A stretch of 64,000 nt of DNA, taken from Gemmatimonadota bacterium (lineage in GTDB: Bacteria; Gemmatimonadota; Gemmatimonadetes; Longimicrobiales; Gaopeijiaceae). This document shows positions 52,985 to 62,049 of the stretch, in pieces (the stretch's first letter is position 1; the number at the start of each line of letters is the position of its first letter). The stretch spans positions 36,974 to 100,973 of the forward strand of contig JADFSR010000010.1 of NCBI GenBank assembly GCA_022560615.1, written 5' to 3'. The notes beneath the pieces were generated by a model. That model had not been told where the DNA came from, searched no databases, and saw nothing but the letters and a program-made list of their open reading frames with translations. The position numbers were made by a program, and so were the translations under genes.

Positions 52985-53721
52985 TGGCTGTCTTGAAGCG
53001 GTACCGGATGCTGGTGATCGTCTACGTGGTCACGCTCGTGTTCGGCACACGGGAGTTCCTGATATCCCGCTCCGGCGGTACGGTCGACTGGATCAGCGCG
53101 TGCGAGTCGGCCGCCGGATGCTCCTCCAGCCAGCAGAGCTCTGCCCCCGCAAACGACTCGACCTTCTGGAGTCGCCATGCGGACATGACGGAGGTCGTCG
53201 CCCAGCTCAATCCGGGCGATCCCGACACCGATTTCTTGTTGGGCATGCAGGCGTCCGCGGACGGCGACGACGAGGAAGCGATCGCGCGGCTCGAGGAGGC
53301 GCTCGCTACCGGCGTGAAGCACAACAACTACCTCCTTCAGATTTACGCCCAGTACGAGCTGTCGCGAGGCGCGGACTGGCGCAGGGTGAACCTCGCGGTC
53401 AACCGCTGGCGTGAGAATCACCCGTTCTCGGCGGATCCGCTCTCGCTGCCCCTCGCCACGGGGCCCGCTACACCGTCAGACGAAGCCGACCTGCACGCGG
53501 CGCTGGCGAGCGTGCCGTGGATCGCCGGCGCGGCGCTCGAGTCGGCCTCCGTGGACGGCAACGAGCAGTGGCAGCTTCTGATCACATTTCGCCCGGGGCA
53601 GGTGATCGATCTGCGGCAGGCGGTCGAGGCGGTCACGATCCTCTCGCTCGAGCCCGAGGATCGCGCCCGTTTCGAAGTGCGCTGCGGCACACTGGTGGAC
53701 TGCAGGGTGGTGCCGCGCTGA
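52984..53721 (+). CDS. Membrane-anchored protein of unknown function
   Basis: This 245-residue protein has one N-terminal span (LVIVYVVTLVFGTREFLI) and an exported domain. It has a cysteine pair (CESAAGC) and a TPR-like part (DFLLGMQASADGDDEEAIARL). A C-terminal alpha/beta part follows, with LITFRPGQVIDLRQAVEAV and a further cysteine pair (CGTLVDC). It is translationally coupled to the His-rich membrane protein and probably works with it at the periplasmic side. No family is recognised. Confidence 0.6.
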   Translation: MAVLKRYRMLVIVYVVTLVFGTREFLISRSGGTVDWISACESAAGCSSSQQSSAPANDSTFWSRHADMTEVVAQLNPGDPDTDFLLGMQASADGDDEEAIARLEEALATGVKHNNYLLQIYAQYELSRGADWRRVNLAVNRWRENHPFSADPLSLPLATGPATPSDEADLHAALASVPWIAGAALESASVDGNEQWQLLITFRPGQVIDLRQAVEAVTILSLEPEDRARFEVRCGTLVDCRVVPR

Positions 53722-53910
53722 GCACGGTTGTCCCCCTCGAACGTCGCGCCGATGACCGAGCACGCCCCGGTCGAAGCCGGCACGCGACTGCGGGTAGACA
53801 ATCCCCCAGTGGACTTCTCGGTGTCTACCAAACACCGGATACAGTCCACTAGATCTTAGGTCTAGGTCTAGATTGCGCCGCTCGTGATCAGCTCGACCGG
53901 ACGGATATCC

Positions 53911-54063
53911 ATGAAGAACACATGGCTCGCTTTCGTTGTGGTCGCCGGCCTCTCGCTAGCGCCTGCTCAGGCTCAGACGTTTCCGACTGATGACCCGGTC
54001 ATTACATCGTTCAGGTTTTGCACCCCCATCGTGAGCGTCTTGCCGTCTTCGTCGTTCGTATAG
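53911..54063 (+). pseudogene. Truncated secreted peptidase N-terminus (M28-like)
   Basis: ATG 53911 begins MKNTWLAFVVVAGLSLAPAQ, a signal peptide, followed by AQTFPTDDPVI. The QTFPTDDPV start is like that of secreted M28-type aminopeptidases in this kind of genome. Homology ends near 54002, where a stretch copied from SusC2 begins on the other strand, and a stop follows at 54061. Only the first 30 or so residues are original. It is a dead 5' end. Confidence 0.45.
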
Positions 54064-54311
54064 TCCGAACCACCGCGGAAGACGTTCAGCAGAAGCCCCT
54101 CGGCGTTGTTGCCATCGGGCAGCCAGTCGATAGTCCTTGTGGCTGTTGAAAGTGTTGAACCGAATGTCGAGCTCGTCGAGCGGCGAGAACGAGAAGTTGC
54201 CACGTAGGCTCCAGTCCTGCTGACCCTGCTCGGGTTCCGTGATGTGAAGCCACCGGCCTCGCCGCAGGTCTTCACGCCCTCTTCATTCGTGCTGCACGCG
54301 TTCGGGTTCAT
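54007..54311. repeat. Partial copy of SusC2 segment 57749-58047
   Basis: These 305 bp closely match 57749-58047 within SusC2, in the same orientation, with substitutions and several small insertions or deletions that shift the frame. Readable blocks include DGNNAEGLLLNVFRGG and YTNDEDGKTLTM. It abuts the peptidase stub at its left end and the carboxypeptidase-regulatory remnant at its right. Confidence 0.85.
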
Positions 54312-54340
54312 GATCTGCGTGCCGCGCGCAACGGCGTCGA
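54310..54340. repeat. 31-bp direct repeat, right copy
   Basis: This copy matches 40170-40200 at 30 of 31 positions, same orientation. On the minus strand it encodes FDAVARGTQI. It lies exactly where the carboxypeptidase-regulatory reading stops and the SusC2-derived segment starts. Confidence 0.8.
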
Positions 54341-54548
54341 ACTGGAAGTACCCCATCGAATCGGTCAGAGCCGCCAGGCCGAGGTCCGCGAACTGGACGA
54401 TCACGCCTGGTACCGGCAGCCCGCTCCTGTTGTCGATGACCTCGCCCTCGACCCTCACCTGCCCCTGAAGCGGCGTCGCGAACGCGATCGCCAGCGATGC
54501 CACCGCCGCAAGCGATGCCCGCCGCACGTCCCGGTCCAGGTTCGTCAT
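54312..54548 (-). pseudogene. N-terminal remnant of a carboxypeptidase-regulatory-domain protein
   Basis: ATG 54548 begins MTNLDRDVRRASLAAVASLA with a signal ending PLQGQ. It is followed by VRVEGEVIDNRSGLPVPGVI, then GLAALTDSMGYFQFDAVARGTQ, the first three-quarters of a CarboxypepD_reg domain. The reading then jumps into SusC2-derived sequence (NPNACSTNEEGVKTCG) and loses frame. The plan resembles the plug-only proteins at 41.1 and 46.8 kb. The missing continuation fits the remnant ending at 40200. Confidence 0.6.
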
Positions 54549-54713
54549 CGTCCTGCCTCCAGCTCGTGTCCTGACCGTCTCGAAGTGTGCATCGTCCCCG
54601 ACTCGAACGAAAGAGTCGGTCCAAGAATCCATACGCCCCCGACCCCCCATCATGACGACCGCCCGTCCCGACGCGCCTCAGTCATCAAAGGGGATGACCC
54701 TCCCCGACGCAAA

Positions 54714-54745
54714 GCCGCCCCCTGACCCGAAGGCCAGGGGGCGGC
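54714..54745 (-). terminator. Terminator after SusD2
   Basis: An 11-bp perfect inverted repeat (GCCGCCCCCTG at 54714-54724; complement at 54735-54745) with a 10-nt loop lies 22 bp past the SusD2 stop. In the minus direction it is followed by TTTGCG, a weak T-run. It should end the SusC2-SusD2 transcript. Confidence 0.65.
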
Positions 54746-54767
54746 ATGTCCCGCTAGTGAACGTCGA

Positions 54768-56126
54768 CTACATCGTGAAACACTTGGTGGCACTGTCGAT
54801 GTTGTCGTTCACCTGACACTCGTCGTCGGAGATAGGCATGCAGGACGCGCGACGTGCCACGGTCGCCTGGTATATCACGCCGCCACCGTCGAGGTGCGGG
54901 TGGTTCCACCGATGCATGTCCCAAAGCCGGCGACCCTCCAGCCACAGAGTGAGGTGGCGCTCACGGTCGAGAATGTCCCAACCGAGCATCGACGTCAGGT
55001 GTGCCCCACCGCCGTCACCACCCGTAATCGAACCGACCGCCGTAGCCGTCAAGGCACCGAGACCGTGGAACGCCCGGACTTCGTTGATCTTCGCGTCGAA
55101 GGTCGTCAAGTCATTGTTCATCAAGGCGTTCTCGGCCTCGAGAAGCCGCATGTCCGTACCCTTCACCACAGGAATGTCATCGTCCTTGGTCGGGTACTTC
55201 TCCTGGCGGTAATGGATCGTCACACCATCGGCACCGTTCGCCGACGGGCACGCGTTCGCCGGGTCGCTGCAGTCGGTCCACGGCGTCCGCGGGTCACCTG
55301 CGCCCACCGTCCCAGCCAGCGTCCCGAAGGCTGAGACCTCGGCACGACCATGGGTCTCGTCCCAGATCTCACTTGTCTCGCGGCTCGAGTTCGACGAGTA
55401 CTCCGCGCTGTATACGAAGCTCGTCGGCACCTGGGCCGCCTCCGTCATCACGTTCGACCACTGTCCCAGACCGACGTACATGCTGGCGAGCGCACCATGC
55501 GCCGCCGTCACGATGTCGGTCGCGCCCGCGGTGCTGCCGTGCGAGACCGCCGCTTGCAACTCCGGGATTCCCCGCTCGAACGCGGCCGTCCTGTTAAGCG
55601 CCACACCCAGATCGATCTCTCCACCGAGGCCGGGACTTTCTTCGGTGTAGGGGTTGCTGAAGACGACCTCGCAGAAGTTCTCGCCGAATGTGCGGTTGGC
55701 GAGACCCGCGAAGAGGTAGGCCCGCGCGGTCAACGGGTTCCCGGTGAAGGTGAATCCCTCGATGTTCGCCATGCGCTGGAGACCAGACTCGGCGACCCAG
55801 CGCGCGCGCTGAACGTCGTTCCAACGGCCGTTGGAGTCCTCCGAGTCGAAGAGACCTCGGCGGTAACGACCTGTGGCAAAATAGCTACCCGAGCCGACGA
55901 CCTCGTCGGACAGGATCGCGGTGGTGAATGCCTGCTCGTCGTACCCCTCGGAGAAGTCCGCGGACATCCCGGTCACCAGGGCTGCGATGCCCCGCTGGGT
56001 GTTCAGATCCTCATCCAGGATGCGACCCGGGTTCTTGACGTCGAACAGCTCGTCGCTGCAGCCGGACATTCCGAACGTGGCGACGAGCGCCACCATCGGG
56101 AGCCAGCGATTTTTCATCAGTCTCAT
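54768..56126 (-). CDS. SusD/RagB-family outer-membrane lipoprotein (SusD2)
   Basis: This 452-residue lipoprotein has its lipobox in ATFGMSGCSDELFDVKNPG. The body carries SusD helical repeats with YLFAGLANRTFGENFCEVVF, and the C-terminus has LTLWLEGRRLWDMHRWNHP. The last residues include CMPISDDECQVND, matching the cysteine pair in SusD1 (CWPIPEIECTLND), so both share a C-terminal disulphide. ATG 56126 is 19 nt after the SusC2 stop; the longer open frame to 56339 lies inside SusC2 and is rejected. It works with SusC2. Confidence 0.92.
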   Translation of the reverse strand: MRLMKNRWLPMVALVATFGMSGCSDELFDVKNPGRILDEDLNTQRGIAALVTGMSADFSEGYDEQAFTTAILSDEVVGSGSYFATGRYRRGLFDSEDSNGRWNDVQRARWVAESGLQRMANIEGFTFTGNPLTARAYLFAGLANRTFGENFCEVVFSNPYTEESPGLGGEIDLGVALNRTAAFERGIPELQAAVSHGSTAGATDIVTAAHGALASMYVGLGQWSNVMTEAAQVPTSFVYSAEYSSNSSRETSEIWDETHGRAEVSAFGTLAGTVGAGDPRTPWTDCSDPANACPSANGADGVTIHYRQEKYPTKDDDIPVVKGTDMRLLEAENALMNNDLTTFDAKINEVRAFHGLGALTATAVGSITGGDGGGAHLTSMLGWDILDRERHLTLWLEGRRLWDMHRWNHPHLDGGGVIYQATVARRASCMPISDDECQVNDNIDSATKCFTM

Positions 56127-56145
56127 GATGTGTATTCCCGTGGCT

Positions 56146-59121
56146 CTAGAAGTCGATCTTGACGGAGAAATTGAAGCTCTTGATCGGCGGCAGGTTGTAG
56201 TACTCCTGACGGAACAGAACCTCAGCCGACCCGTCCTCGAACGCCTCGGGATCCACACCCTCGTAGTCCGTCCACGTGGCGAGGTTGCGACCCTGCAAGC
56301 GCAGCGTCGCAGCACGAATGCTCGACGGCAGCCACGCATCGGGCACGCGGTAGCTCAGCGAAGCCGAACGGATCTTGAAGAAGCTCGCATCCTGCGTCCA
56401 CATGCCGTAACGAGTGTTGCCCGGGTCGCACAGCGCGCGCTCACCGGCCGTCAGGGTCCCGCGGTTGCCCGCCGCGATCGCCTCGACCGTCGAGCGGCAC
56501 AGTGGCCACACCGAACGGCGCGCGTTCTGGTACGCGGTGCCGGACGACAGCACGTGGCCGCCCATGCCCTCGCCCAGAATGTCGAACGTCAGCCGGCTGG
56601 CGAACGTAATCGACGTATTGAGCCCGTATGTGTGCGTCGGCGTCGTCGGGCCCAGGCATTCCTCTTCGTAAACCGGCGCGGCGATCTCGTCCGGGTTCTG
56701 GACGCGGTCGTGGCAGAACGTGGGAAGCGCCAGACCCGGACGGATGTAGTTTCTCCAACTGACGTTGATGCTCTCGAGACCTCCGAGGGTGATGACCTCG
56801 GAGTCGTTCGTCGACAGACGGGCGCCGACGTCCCAGGACAGGTTGTCCGAGGCGATCACGTTGGCGTTGACGAACATCTCGTGGCCCTTGTTCGAGACCT
56901 CACCCACGTTCTCGAGCTGCGTGCCGACGAAACCGCCCGAGGGCAGCTGACGGACGCGGACGAGCGCGTCGGAGGTGGTCTGGTCGTAGTACGTGTACTC
57001 GAACGTCACCCTGTCGTTGAACGTCGAGCCCTCGAAACCGAACTCGTACTCGAGCGTGCGCTCGGGGCCGAGATCCGGGTTGCCGAGGTTGTCGGGCGTA
57101 ACGGCTGGCTGGCCGTTGTCACCCGCGACCGAGTTCCACGTACGCGAAGCGTCGAAGAGACCAGGCGCCTTGCCCGACTCGCCGACCGCAGCCCGCAGCT
57201 TGAAGGTGCCGATGAACTCGGGGAAGAAGCCCTCATCCGAGATCATGTACGCGACCGACGCTTTCGGGTACGGCTCGAGACCGAAGTCGGAACCGAACGT
57301 CGAGTGACCGTCGACGCGCAGACCAGCCGTCAGGAACAGCTTGTCGGAAAGTCCGATCATCTCCTGGAAGAAGAAGCCACCGGAGGTGACCTGGGAGTTG
57401 TACTCGAAGGCTTCCGTCACCGCACCGGACTCCAGAACCTTGTCACCAGGGCCGGCGAAGTCGTCACCGAAGCCGTTGATGCCGGAGCTGAAGTCGTTGT
57501 AGATCTGAACACCCCACGAGAACGAGGAAGCGACGCCGACGAGGTCGGCTTCCCAGGTGCCCGCGTAGTCGAACGTCAGCTTGCGGAACGTGCGATCGTC
57601 GACCTCACGGGTACCGAGCGGCACGTAGAAGAAGCCCCACGGGCGGTCTTCACGGTACGTGGCACGCGTCCAGTCGATACCGGTGTTGAGGCGATGGCTT
57701 ATACCACCGCCGGGGTTGTACAGCAGGTTGAGGCCCGTAACGAAGTGGTCGTTCAGGTTGTTCAGCTTCATGGTGAGCGTCTTGCCGTCTTCGTCGTTCG
57801 TATAGTCCGCACCACCGCGGAAGACGTTCAGCAGAAGACCCTCGGCGTTGTTGCCGTCGGCCAGCCAGTCGATGTCCTTGTGGCTGTAGAACGTGTTGAA
57901 GCGGATGTCGAGCTCATCGAGCGGCGAGAACGAGAAGTTGCCGCGCAGGCTCCAGTCCTGCTGACCCTGCGCGGGGTTCTCGAAGCCGCCGGCCGCGCCG
58001 CACTGCTTCACGCCCTCTTCGTTCGTGCTGCACGCGTCCGGGTTCATCACGCCACGCTCGTCACCCCATGACGCCGACATGAAGTAGTTCATGCGCTCGG
58101 CGCCGCCTCGAACCGACAGATTGTAGCGCTGCTTGTAGCCGTCCTTGAACCAAGAGCCGTTCTCCGGGCAGGACGGGTCGGCCGGGAACATCGAGTCCCC
58201 ACCACCCTCGGTGTAGTTGCACTTGTTCAGACCGAGACCGGTCGGGTTGACGTCCGCGTCCGGACCGATGTGGCCGATCGTGTTCAGACCCTGATCGATG
58301 ATCAGGCTCCACGCCGGGGCGCCGGCGACGCCACGCTTCGTGAAGATCTGGATCACGCCGCCCGCGGCCTCGGTGCCGTACAGCGTCGTGGCAGCGGCGC
58401 CCTTGATGACCTCGATGCGCGCGATGTCGTTCGGGTTGATGTCGTCGAACGGATTCGAGGCCTGGTTGGCCTCGTCCGAGAAGACGAGGGAAGTCGCACG
58501 CATGCGTACGCCGTCGACGTAGACGAGCGGCGAGTTACCCTGCGTCATCGAGTTGTTGCCACGCAGCTTGATCGTGCTGCCGGCACCGATCATGCCGCCG
58601 TTTTGCAGCACGGTCGCGCCCGTGGTCCGGCCTTGCAGAATGTCGGCGACGTCCGAGGCCGGAATCGCTTCGATCACGGACTCGTTGATCTGCACTATCG
58701 AGTTCCCGATCTCGCGACGCCTCGCGGAACCGGCGGTGCCGGTCACGACGACGCCGTCGAGGCTGATCGCCTCTGAGCGAAGTCGTGCGTCAGCCGTCGC
58801 GGTTTGGCCGGCTGCGACCGTGACTTCGATCGTCTCGGTGCCGTAGCCGATGTACTGGAACTGCACTGAATGCGTACCTGCAGGCACATTCAGAAGCAGG
58901 TAGCGACCAACGTTGTTGGCCAGCGCACCGAGGTTGAGCGACGAGATGCTCACCTGGGCGCCAGCGATCGGCTGCCCATTGGTGCCGTCCCGAACCGAAC
59001 CTGTCACCGTGCCGGTCTGCGCCTGGACCGGAGTCAAGCCAACCATGACGGCGAAGGCCGTGATGGTCAGGGTGCGCGTTGTCCTGCGGAGGATCCCATT
59101 GCAAACATTGCTTCGGGACAT
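56146..59121 (-). CDS. SusC/RagA-family TonB-dependent receptor (SusC2)
   Basis: This 991-residue receptor has a signal ending PVQAQ and a carboxypeptidase-regulatory domain (GTVTGSVRDGTNGQPIAGA). The plug has VADILQGRTTGATVLQNGG and IEVIKGAAATTLYGTEAA, and the barrel ends PPIKSFNFSVKIDF. It is a paralogue of SusC1 with many shared blocks. GAGGAGG lies before ATG 59121. A 300-bp piece of its coding region (57749-58047) has been copied to 54.0-54.3 kb. It takes up a polymer-derived nutrient with SusD2; the substrate is unknown. Confidence 0.93.
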   Translation of the reverse strand: MSRSNVCNGILRRTTRTLTITAFAVMVGLTPVQAQTGTVTGSVRDGTNGQPIAGAQVSISSLNLGALANNVGRYLLLNVPAGTHSVQFQYIGYGTETIEVTVAAGQTATADARLRSEAISLDGVVVTGTAGSARRREIGNSIVQINESVIEAIPASDVADILQGRTTGATVLQNGGMIGAGSTIKLRGNNSMTQGNSPLVYVDGVRMRATSLVFSDEANQASNPFDDINPNDIARIEVIKGAAATTLYGTEAAGGVIQIFTKRGVAGAPAWSLIIDQGLNTIGHIGPDADVNPTGLGLNKCNYTEGGGDSMFPADPSCPENGSWFKDGYKQRYNLSVRGGAERMNYFMSASWGDERGVMNPDACSTNEEGVKQCGAAGGFENPAQGQQDWSLRGNFSFSPLDELDIRFNTFYSHKDIDWLADGNNAEGLLLNVFRGGADYTNDEDGKTLTMKLNNLNDHFVTGLNLLYNPGGGISHRLNTGIDWTRATYREDRPWGFFYVPLGTREVDDRTFRKLTFDYAGTWEADLVGVASSFSWGVQIYNDFSSGINGFGDDFAGPGDKVLESGAVTEAFEYNSQVTSGGFFFQEMIGLSDKLFLTAGLRVDGHSTFGSDFGLEPYPKASVAYMISDEGFFPEFIGTFKLRAAVGESGKAPGLFDASRTWNSVAGDNGQPAVTPDNLGNPDLGPERTLEYEFGFEGSTFNDRVTFEYTYYDQTTSDALVRVRQLPSGGFVGTQLENVGEVSNKGHEMFVNANVIASDNLSWDVGARLSTNDSEVITLGGLESINVSWRNYIRPGLALPTFCHDRVQNPDEIAAPVYEEECLGPTTPTHTYGLNTSITFASRLTFDILGEGMGGHVLSSGTAYQNARRSVWPLCRSTVEAIAAGNRGTLTAGERALCDPGNTRYGMWTQDASFFKIRSASLSYRVPDAWLPSSIRAATLRLQGRNLATWTDYEGVDPEAFEDGSAEVLFRQEYYNLPPIKSFNFSVKIDF

Positions 59122-59702
59122 GTTGCCTCCTCACCATGAGCGGGACCGGAGTCAAGCGTCGGAGACAATCTCCACAGCACCACGAGCACCCGCTGTGGGG
59201 ATCGACCCGCTGCACCCGTGGGAATGTTCCCCACAGGGACACGACGCTAGGCGACCACCCATGGACGTCCCGGATTTAAGCCTTGAGTCAGCTGCTCGTG
59301 CCAAATTTCACAAGCGGAGCCGGAAGTCACTGTAGGAGCACGTTCAGCGATGCTCCGTAGCGCGATTCCCCTCACGCGTCACGCGCCGCCACGGCTGAAT
59401 GGAGGCAGCAGGGCCTGGTGTGTCGGGCTAATTCCGGTGCGATCCGTCGAGGGATTCCCCTCAAGACGAGCGCACTTTCCCGAGAAGCTTTAGCCTATAG
59501 CCTAGGTCCAAGAAACTGGGAAACACATAATGGTTTCCATCACCCATCCACCCCACGTTATTGATACGGCTGGAGCGAAAAGATGTTGCGGTAGCCACCT
59601 CCCAGCGACACGCAAGCTTGAAATGTCGATGCGACATGCGGCGTTCCGAGGGTTTTTCGACATCTTTGCTGACGAACAGACCCTAATCCCGGATCAACAG
59701 TC
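59122..59702. other. Intergenic region upstream of SusC2
   Basis: No gene is seen in 581 bp between SusC2 (minus) and a small membrane protein (plus). An inverted repeat CTGTGGGG/CCCCACAG lies at 59193-59200 and 59229-59236, about 75-115 bp upstream of SusC2, and could be a regulatory site. A TAGCCTA tandem pair is at 59491-59504. The promoters of both neighbours should be here. Confidence 0.45.
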
Positions 59703-60089
59703 ATGCTCTTCTACGCCCACTCGGGCCTTCGCTACCTGGTGCTCTTGGCCGGCGTCCTCGTTCTGGGCTACGCCGGATACGGCCAGGCCACGAAGCGCGA
59801 ATACGACAAGACCATGCGGATTCTGGCCGCCGTCTTCACAGGTGCAATCGACCTCACGGCGCTCTTCGGAGTGGCTTACCTGCTGAGCGGAGTATCATTC
59901 TATCCGCAGCTAGGCGGACACATCGCGTCGATGGTGCTCGCCGCGGTGGTGGTCCACGTGGTCGCGGCGGTGATGAAACGCCGCCCCATCGCGCAGCGGA
60001 CCTTCATGCCGCACATCGTCGGCACGTTGGTAGCGTTGGCGCTCGTCGCCATGGGGATCATGGCGATCGGTCGCCCGATCGTAGGCTGA
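59703..60089 (+). CDS. Small four-span membrane protein
   Basis: This 128-residue protein has four hydrophobic spans: LRYLVLLAGVLVLGYAGYG, ILAAVFTGAIDLTALFGVAY, IASMVLAAVVVHVVAAVM and IVGTLVALALVAMGIMAIG. It starts MLFYAHSGLRYL, with a histidine in the first loop and two more near spans 3 and 4. Similar small proteins in Bacteroidota and Gemmatimonadota are of unknown function. It is convergent with the lipoprotein gene, 18 bp away. Confidence 0.65.
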   Translation: MLFYAHSGLRYLVLLAGVLVLGYAGYGQATKREYDKTMRILAAVFTGAIDLTALFGVAYLLSGVSFYPQLGGHIASMVLAAVVVHVVAAVMKRRPIAQRTFMPHIVGTLVALALVAMGIMAIGRPIVG

Positions 60090-60107
60090 TCGGTAGCGGC
60101 AGTCGCG

Positions 60108-60593
60108 TCAGTGGCCGAACGAGAAGCTGAACGGAATGCGGAAGCCCAGCAGCGGGATTTTGGTCTGGTCCACACCCGGGTCCTCTCCGGCCGGGTCACT
60201 GCCAGCTCCTTCGAAGCCGACCACGGCCAAAGCCGCCACTCCACCGACCATGAGCGCCGAAAACATGAAGGTCTTCCGGTTGTCGACCACGCGGCGTCGC
60301 GTCTGCACGATCGAGCTGCGGGGAACGGAGACCTGCATGTACGACAGTGGTGTCTCCACGATGATCGCCACCGAGTCACCGATCTCGTTCACGAAGCGAC
60401 CACTGACCGAGCGCGTCGCGGGGTCCACAAACGCGATGAGTCTCGCCAGTTCAGTCTGCTCCAATTCGAGACGAATCTTCTCCTGCGGCCGGAGACTCGA
60501 GATTTCAGCCGGCTGGTAGGAGGCACAGCCCGCAGCGGCGAAGAGAACCACGAAGAGAAGCGGACGGAAGTTGGGCATGTTTTGCAATCGCAT
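60108..60593 (-). CDS. Predicted lipoprotein of unknown function
   Basis: This 161-residue protein has a lipoprotein signal (PNFRPLLFVVLFAAAGC, cysteine about 23). A beta-rich middle (LARLIAFVDPATRSVSG; SYMQVSVPRSSIVQTRRR) precedes a late hydrophobic stretch (FMFSALMVGGVAALAVVGF) and the tail FRIPFSFSFGH. The layout is like that of the lipoprotein at 40.6 kb. ATG 60593 and ATG 60578 are both possible starts; neither has a strong ribosome site. The function is unknown. Confidence 0.65.
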   Translation of the reverse strand: MRLQNMPNFRPLLFVVLFAAAGCASYQPAEISSLRPQEKIRLELEQTELARLIAFVDPATRSVSGRFVNEIGDSVAIIVETPLSYMQVSVPRSSIVQTRRRVVDNRKTFMFSALMVGGVAALAVVGFEGAGSDPAGEDPGVDQTKIPLLGFRIPFSFSFGH

Positions 60594-60742
60594 TTTGGGT
60601 CAGAACGAAGGGCGCCTATATCAGTAGACGATTTGAAACCGGAAACGTGTCGTGCTGATCCCAACGCGACAAGCGATCCACCCTTGACTCGAGTAGGCAT
60701 GGGCCTCGACCATGGCGTCGCGCCCACCACCTAACCGCGTCC

Positions 60743-61939
60743 ATGACTCCAGTCCCGCCGCTCGGTCCTCTCGAGGAAGTCCCCACCGCTAACCGCACCG
60801 CCGGCCCGAGCGATCTCGGGCTCGTGATGGGGGGCGGTGGCGCCAGCGCGGCGTACCAGGTGGGATTTCTGAGGTACGTCGCCCGCAACTTTCCGGAGCT
60901 GCGGATCCCGTACGTCACCGGCGCCTCCGCCGGGGCGATCAACGCCGCGCTGATCGCGTCGCATCACGGAAGTTTCCTGCAGGCGGTGGGGGAACTCAGT
61001 CAGTTGTGGGGCAACCTCACCATCGAAGACGTCTTCTGCGTCGATATCCGTTCGCTCACCATGAACGGCTTTCGGTGGCTGCGCCAGCTGGCATCCGGGG
61101 GCATGGGAGGTGCACCGCGAGTGAGGGGGCTGGTCGACACACAGCCTCTCCGGAACTACCTGACCGAGGTGCTGCACGCCGTCGACGGCGAGCTCACGGG
61201 CGTGCGTTACAATCTGGAGCGTGGTTCGTTGAAGGCTGTCGCGATCAGCACGTCGAGCTACTCGACCCAGCAATCGGTCACCTGGGTGCAGGGATCCGAC
61301 ATCCACGAGTGGCAGCGCGCCCGGCGGAGGGCCGTGAACGCGGTGATGACCGTCGAGCACGTGATGGCCTCCGCCGCGCTGCCGCTCATCTTTCCCGCCG
61401 TCCGACTCGGAAACGCGTGGTACGGCGACGGTAGCATCCGTCTGACCGCTCCTCTCTCGCCAGCGCTGCACCTGGGAGCCCGAAGGATCCTCGCGATCTC
61501 GACCCGCTACGAAGGCAGCGAGCACGAGGCGGAGGAGCCCACCGTCTTGGCGTACCCTCCCCCAGCTCAGGTCGCGGGCATCCTGATGAACTCGATCTTC
61601 CTCGACCTGCTCGACAACGACGCTCTACGGCTCGAGCGGCTCAACCGGCTGCTCGAGCGCCTGCCCCCCGAGAAACGGGACGGCCTCAAGCCGGTCCGCT
61701 TGTTGAAGCTGCGACCGTCGATGGACCTGGGGAGGCTCGCGTACGAGTACGAGCCCCAGCTGCCCAGGGCCTTTCGCTTCCTCACGCGCGGACTGGGAAC
61801 GAAACAGGCGCGCAGCCCCGACTTCTTGAGCCTGATACTCTTCCAACCCGACTATCTCCAGAAACTGATGGAGGTCGGAGAGGCTGACGCCGAGGCACGG
61901 GGCCAGGAGATCTTGGAGTTCCTGCAAGACGACGAATAG
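60743..61939 (+). CDS. Patatin-like phospholipase
   Basis: This 398-residue protein has the glycine-rich oxyanion loop GLVMGGGGASAAYQVG, the nucleophile motif GASAGAIN and the catalytic aspartate in YGDGSIRLTAPLS, so the Ser-Asp dyad is complete. There is no signal peptide. Bacterial patatins cleave acyl chains from phospholipids or storage lipids. Acyl-CoA dehydrogenase is encoded 110 bp downstream on the same strand, so released fatty acids may feed beta-oxidation. The C-terminal 100 residues are helical and lack known motifs. Confidence 0.87.
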   Translation: MTPVPPLGPLEEVPTANRTAGPSDLGLVMGGGGASAAYQVGFLRYVARNFPELRIPYVTGASAGAINAALIASHHGSFLQAVGELSQLWGNLTIEDVFCVDIRSLTMNGFRWLRQLASGGMGGAPRVRGLVDTQPLRNYLTEVLHAVDGELTGVRYNLERGSLKAVAISTSSYSTQQSVTWVQGSDIHEWQRARRRAVNAVMTVEHVMASAALPLIFPAVRLGNAWYGDGSIRLTAPLSPALHLGARRILAISTRYEGSEHEAEEPTVLAYPPPAQVAGILMNSIFLDLLDNDALRLERLNRLLERLPPEKRDGLKPVRLLKLRPSMDLGRLAYEYEPQLPRAFRFLTRGLGTKQARSPDFLSLILFQPDYLQKLMEVGEADAEARGQEILEFLQDDE

Positions 61940-62049
61940 AGCCTCGTCGGTGGCCACTCTATCTGGGCCCGTAGTTAGCTTTAGGAACGATTCCCGTCAG
62001 GCACCTCCCGGCTTCGCGGACGGACGCGCCCATCACCGCGGAAACATAC

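Noticed and set aside
53857..53871. TAGGTC tandem repeat
   Set aside because: It is only two short units plus TAG, with no dyad or spacing that supports a regulatory or CRISPR-like role.
55921..58071. 716-codon open frame on the plus strand
   Set aside because: It is antisense to SusC2 and SusD2, with shadow-type composition and no motifs.
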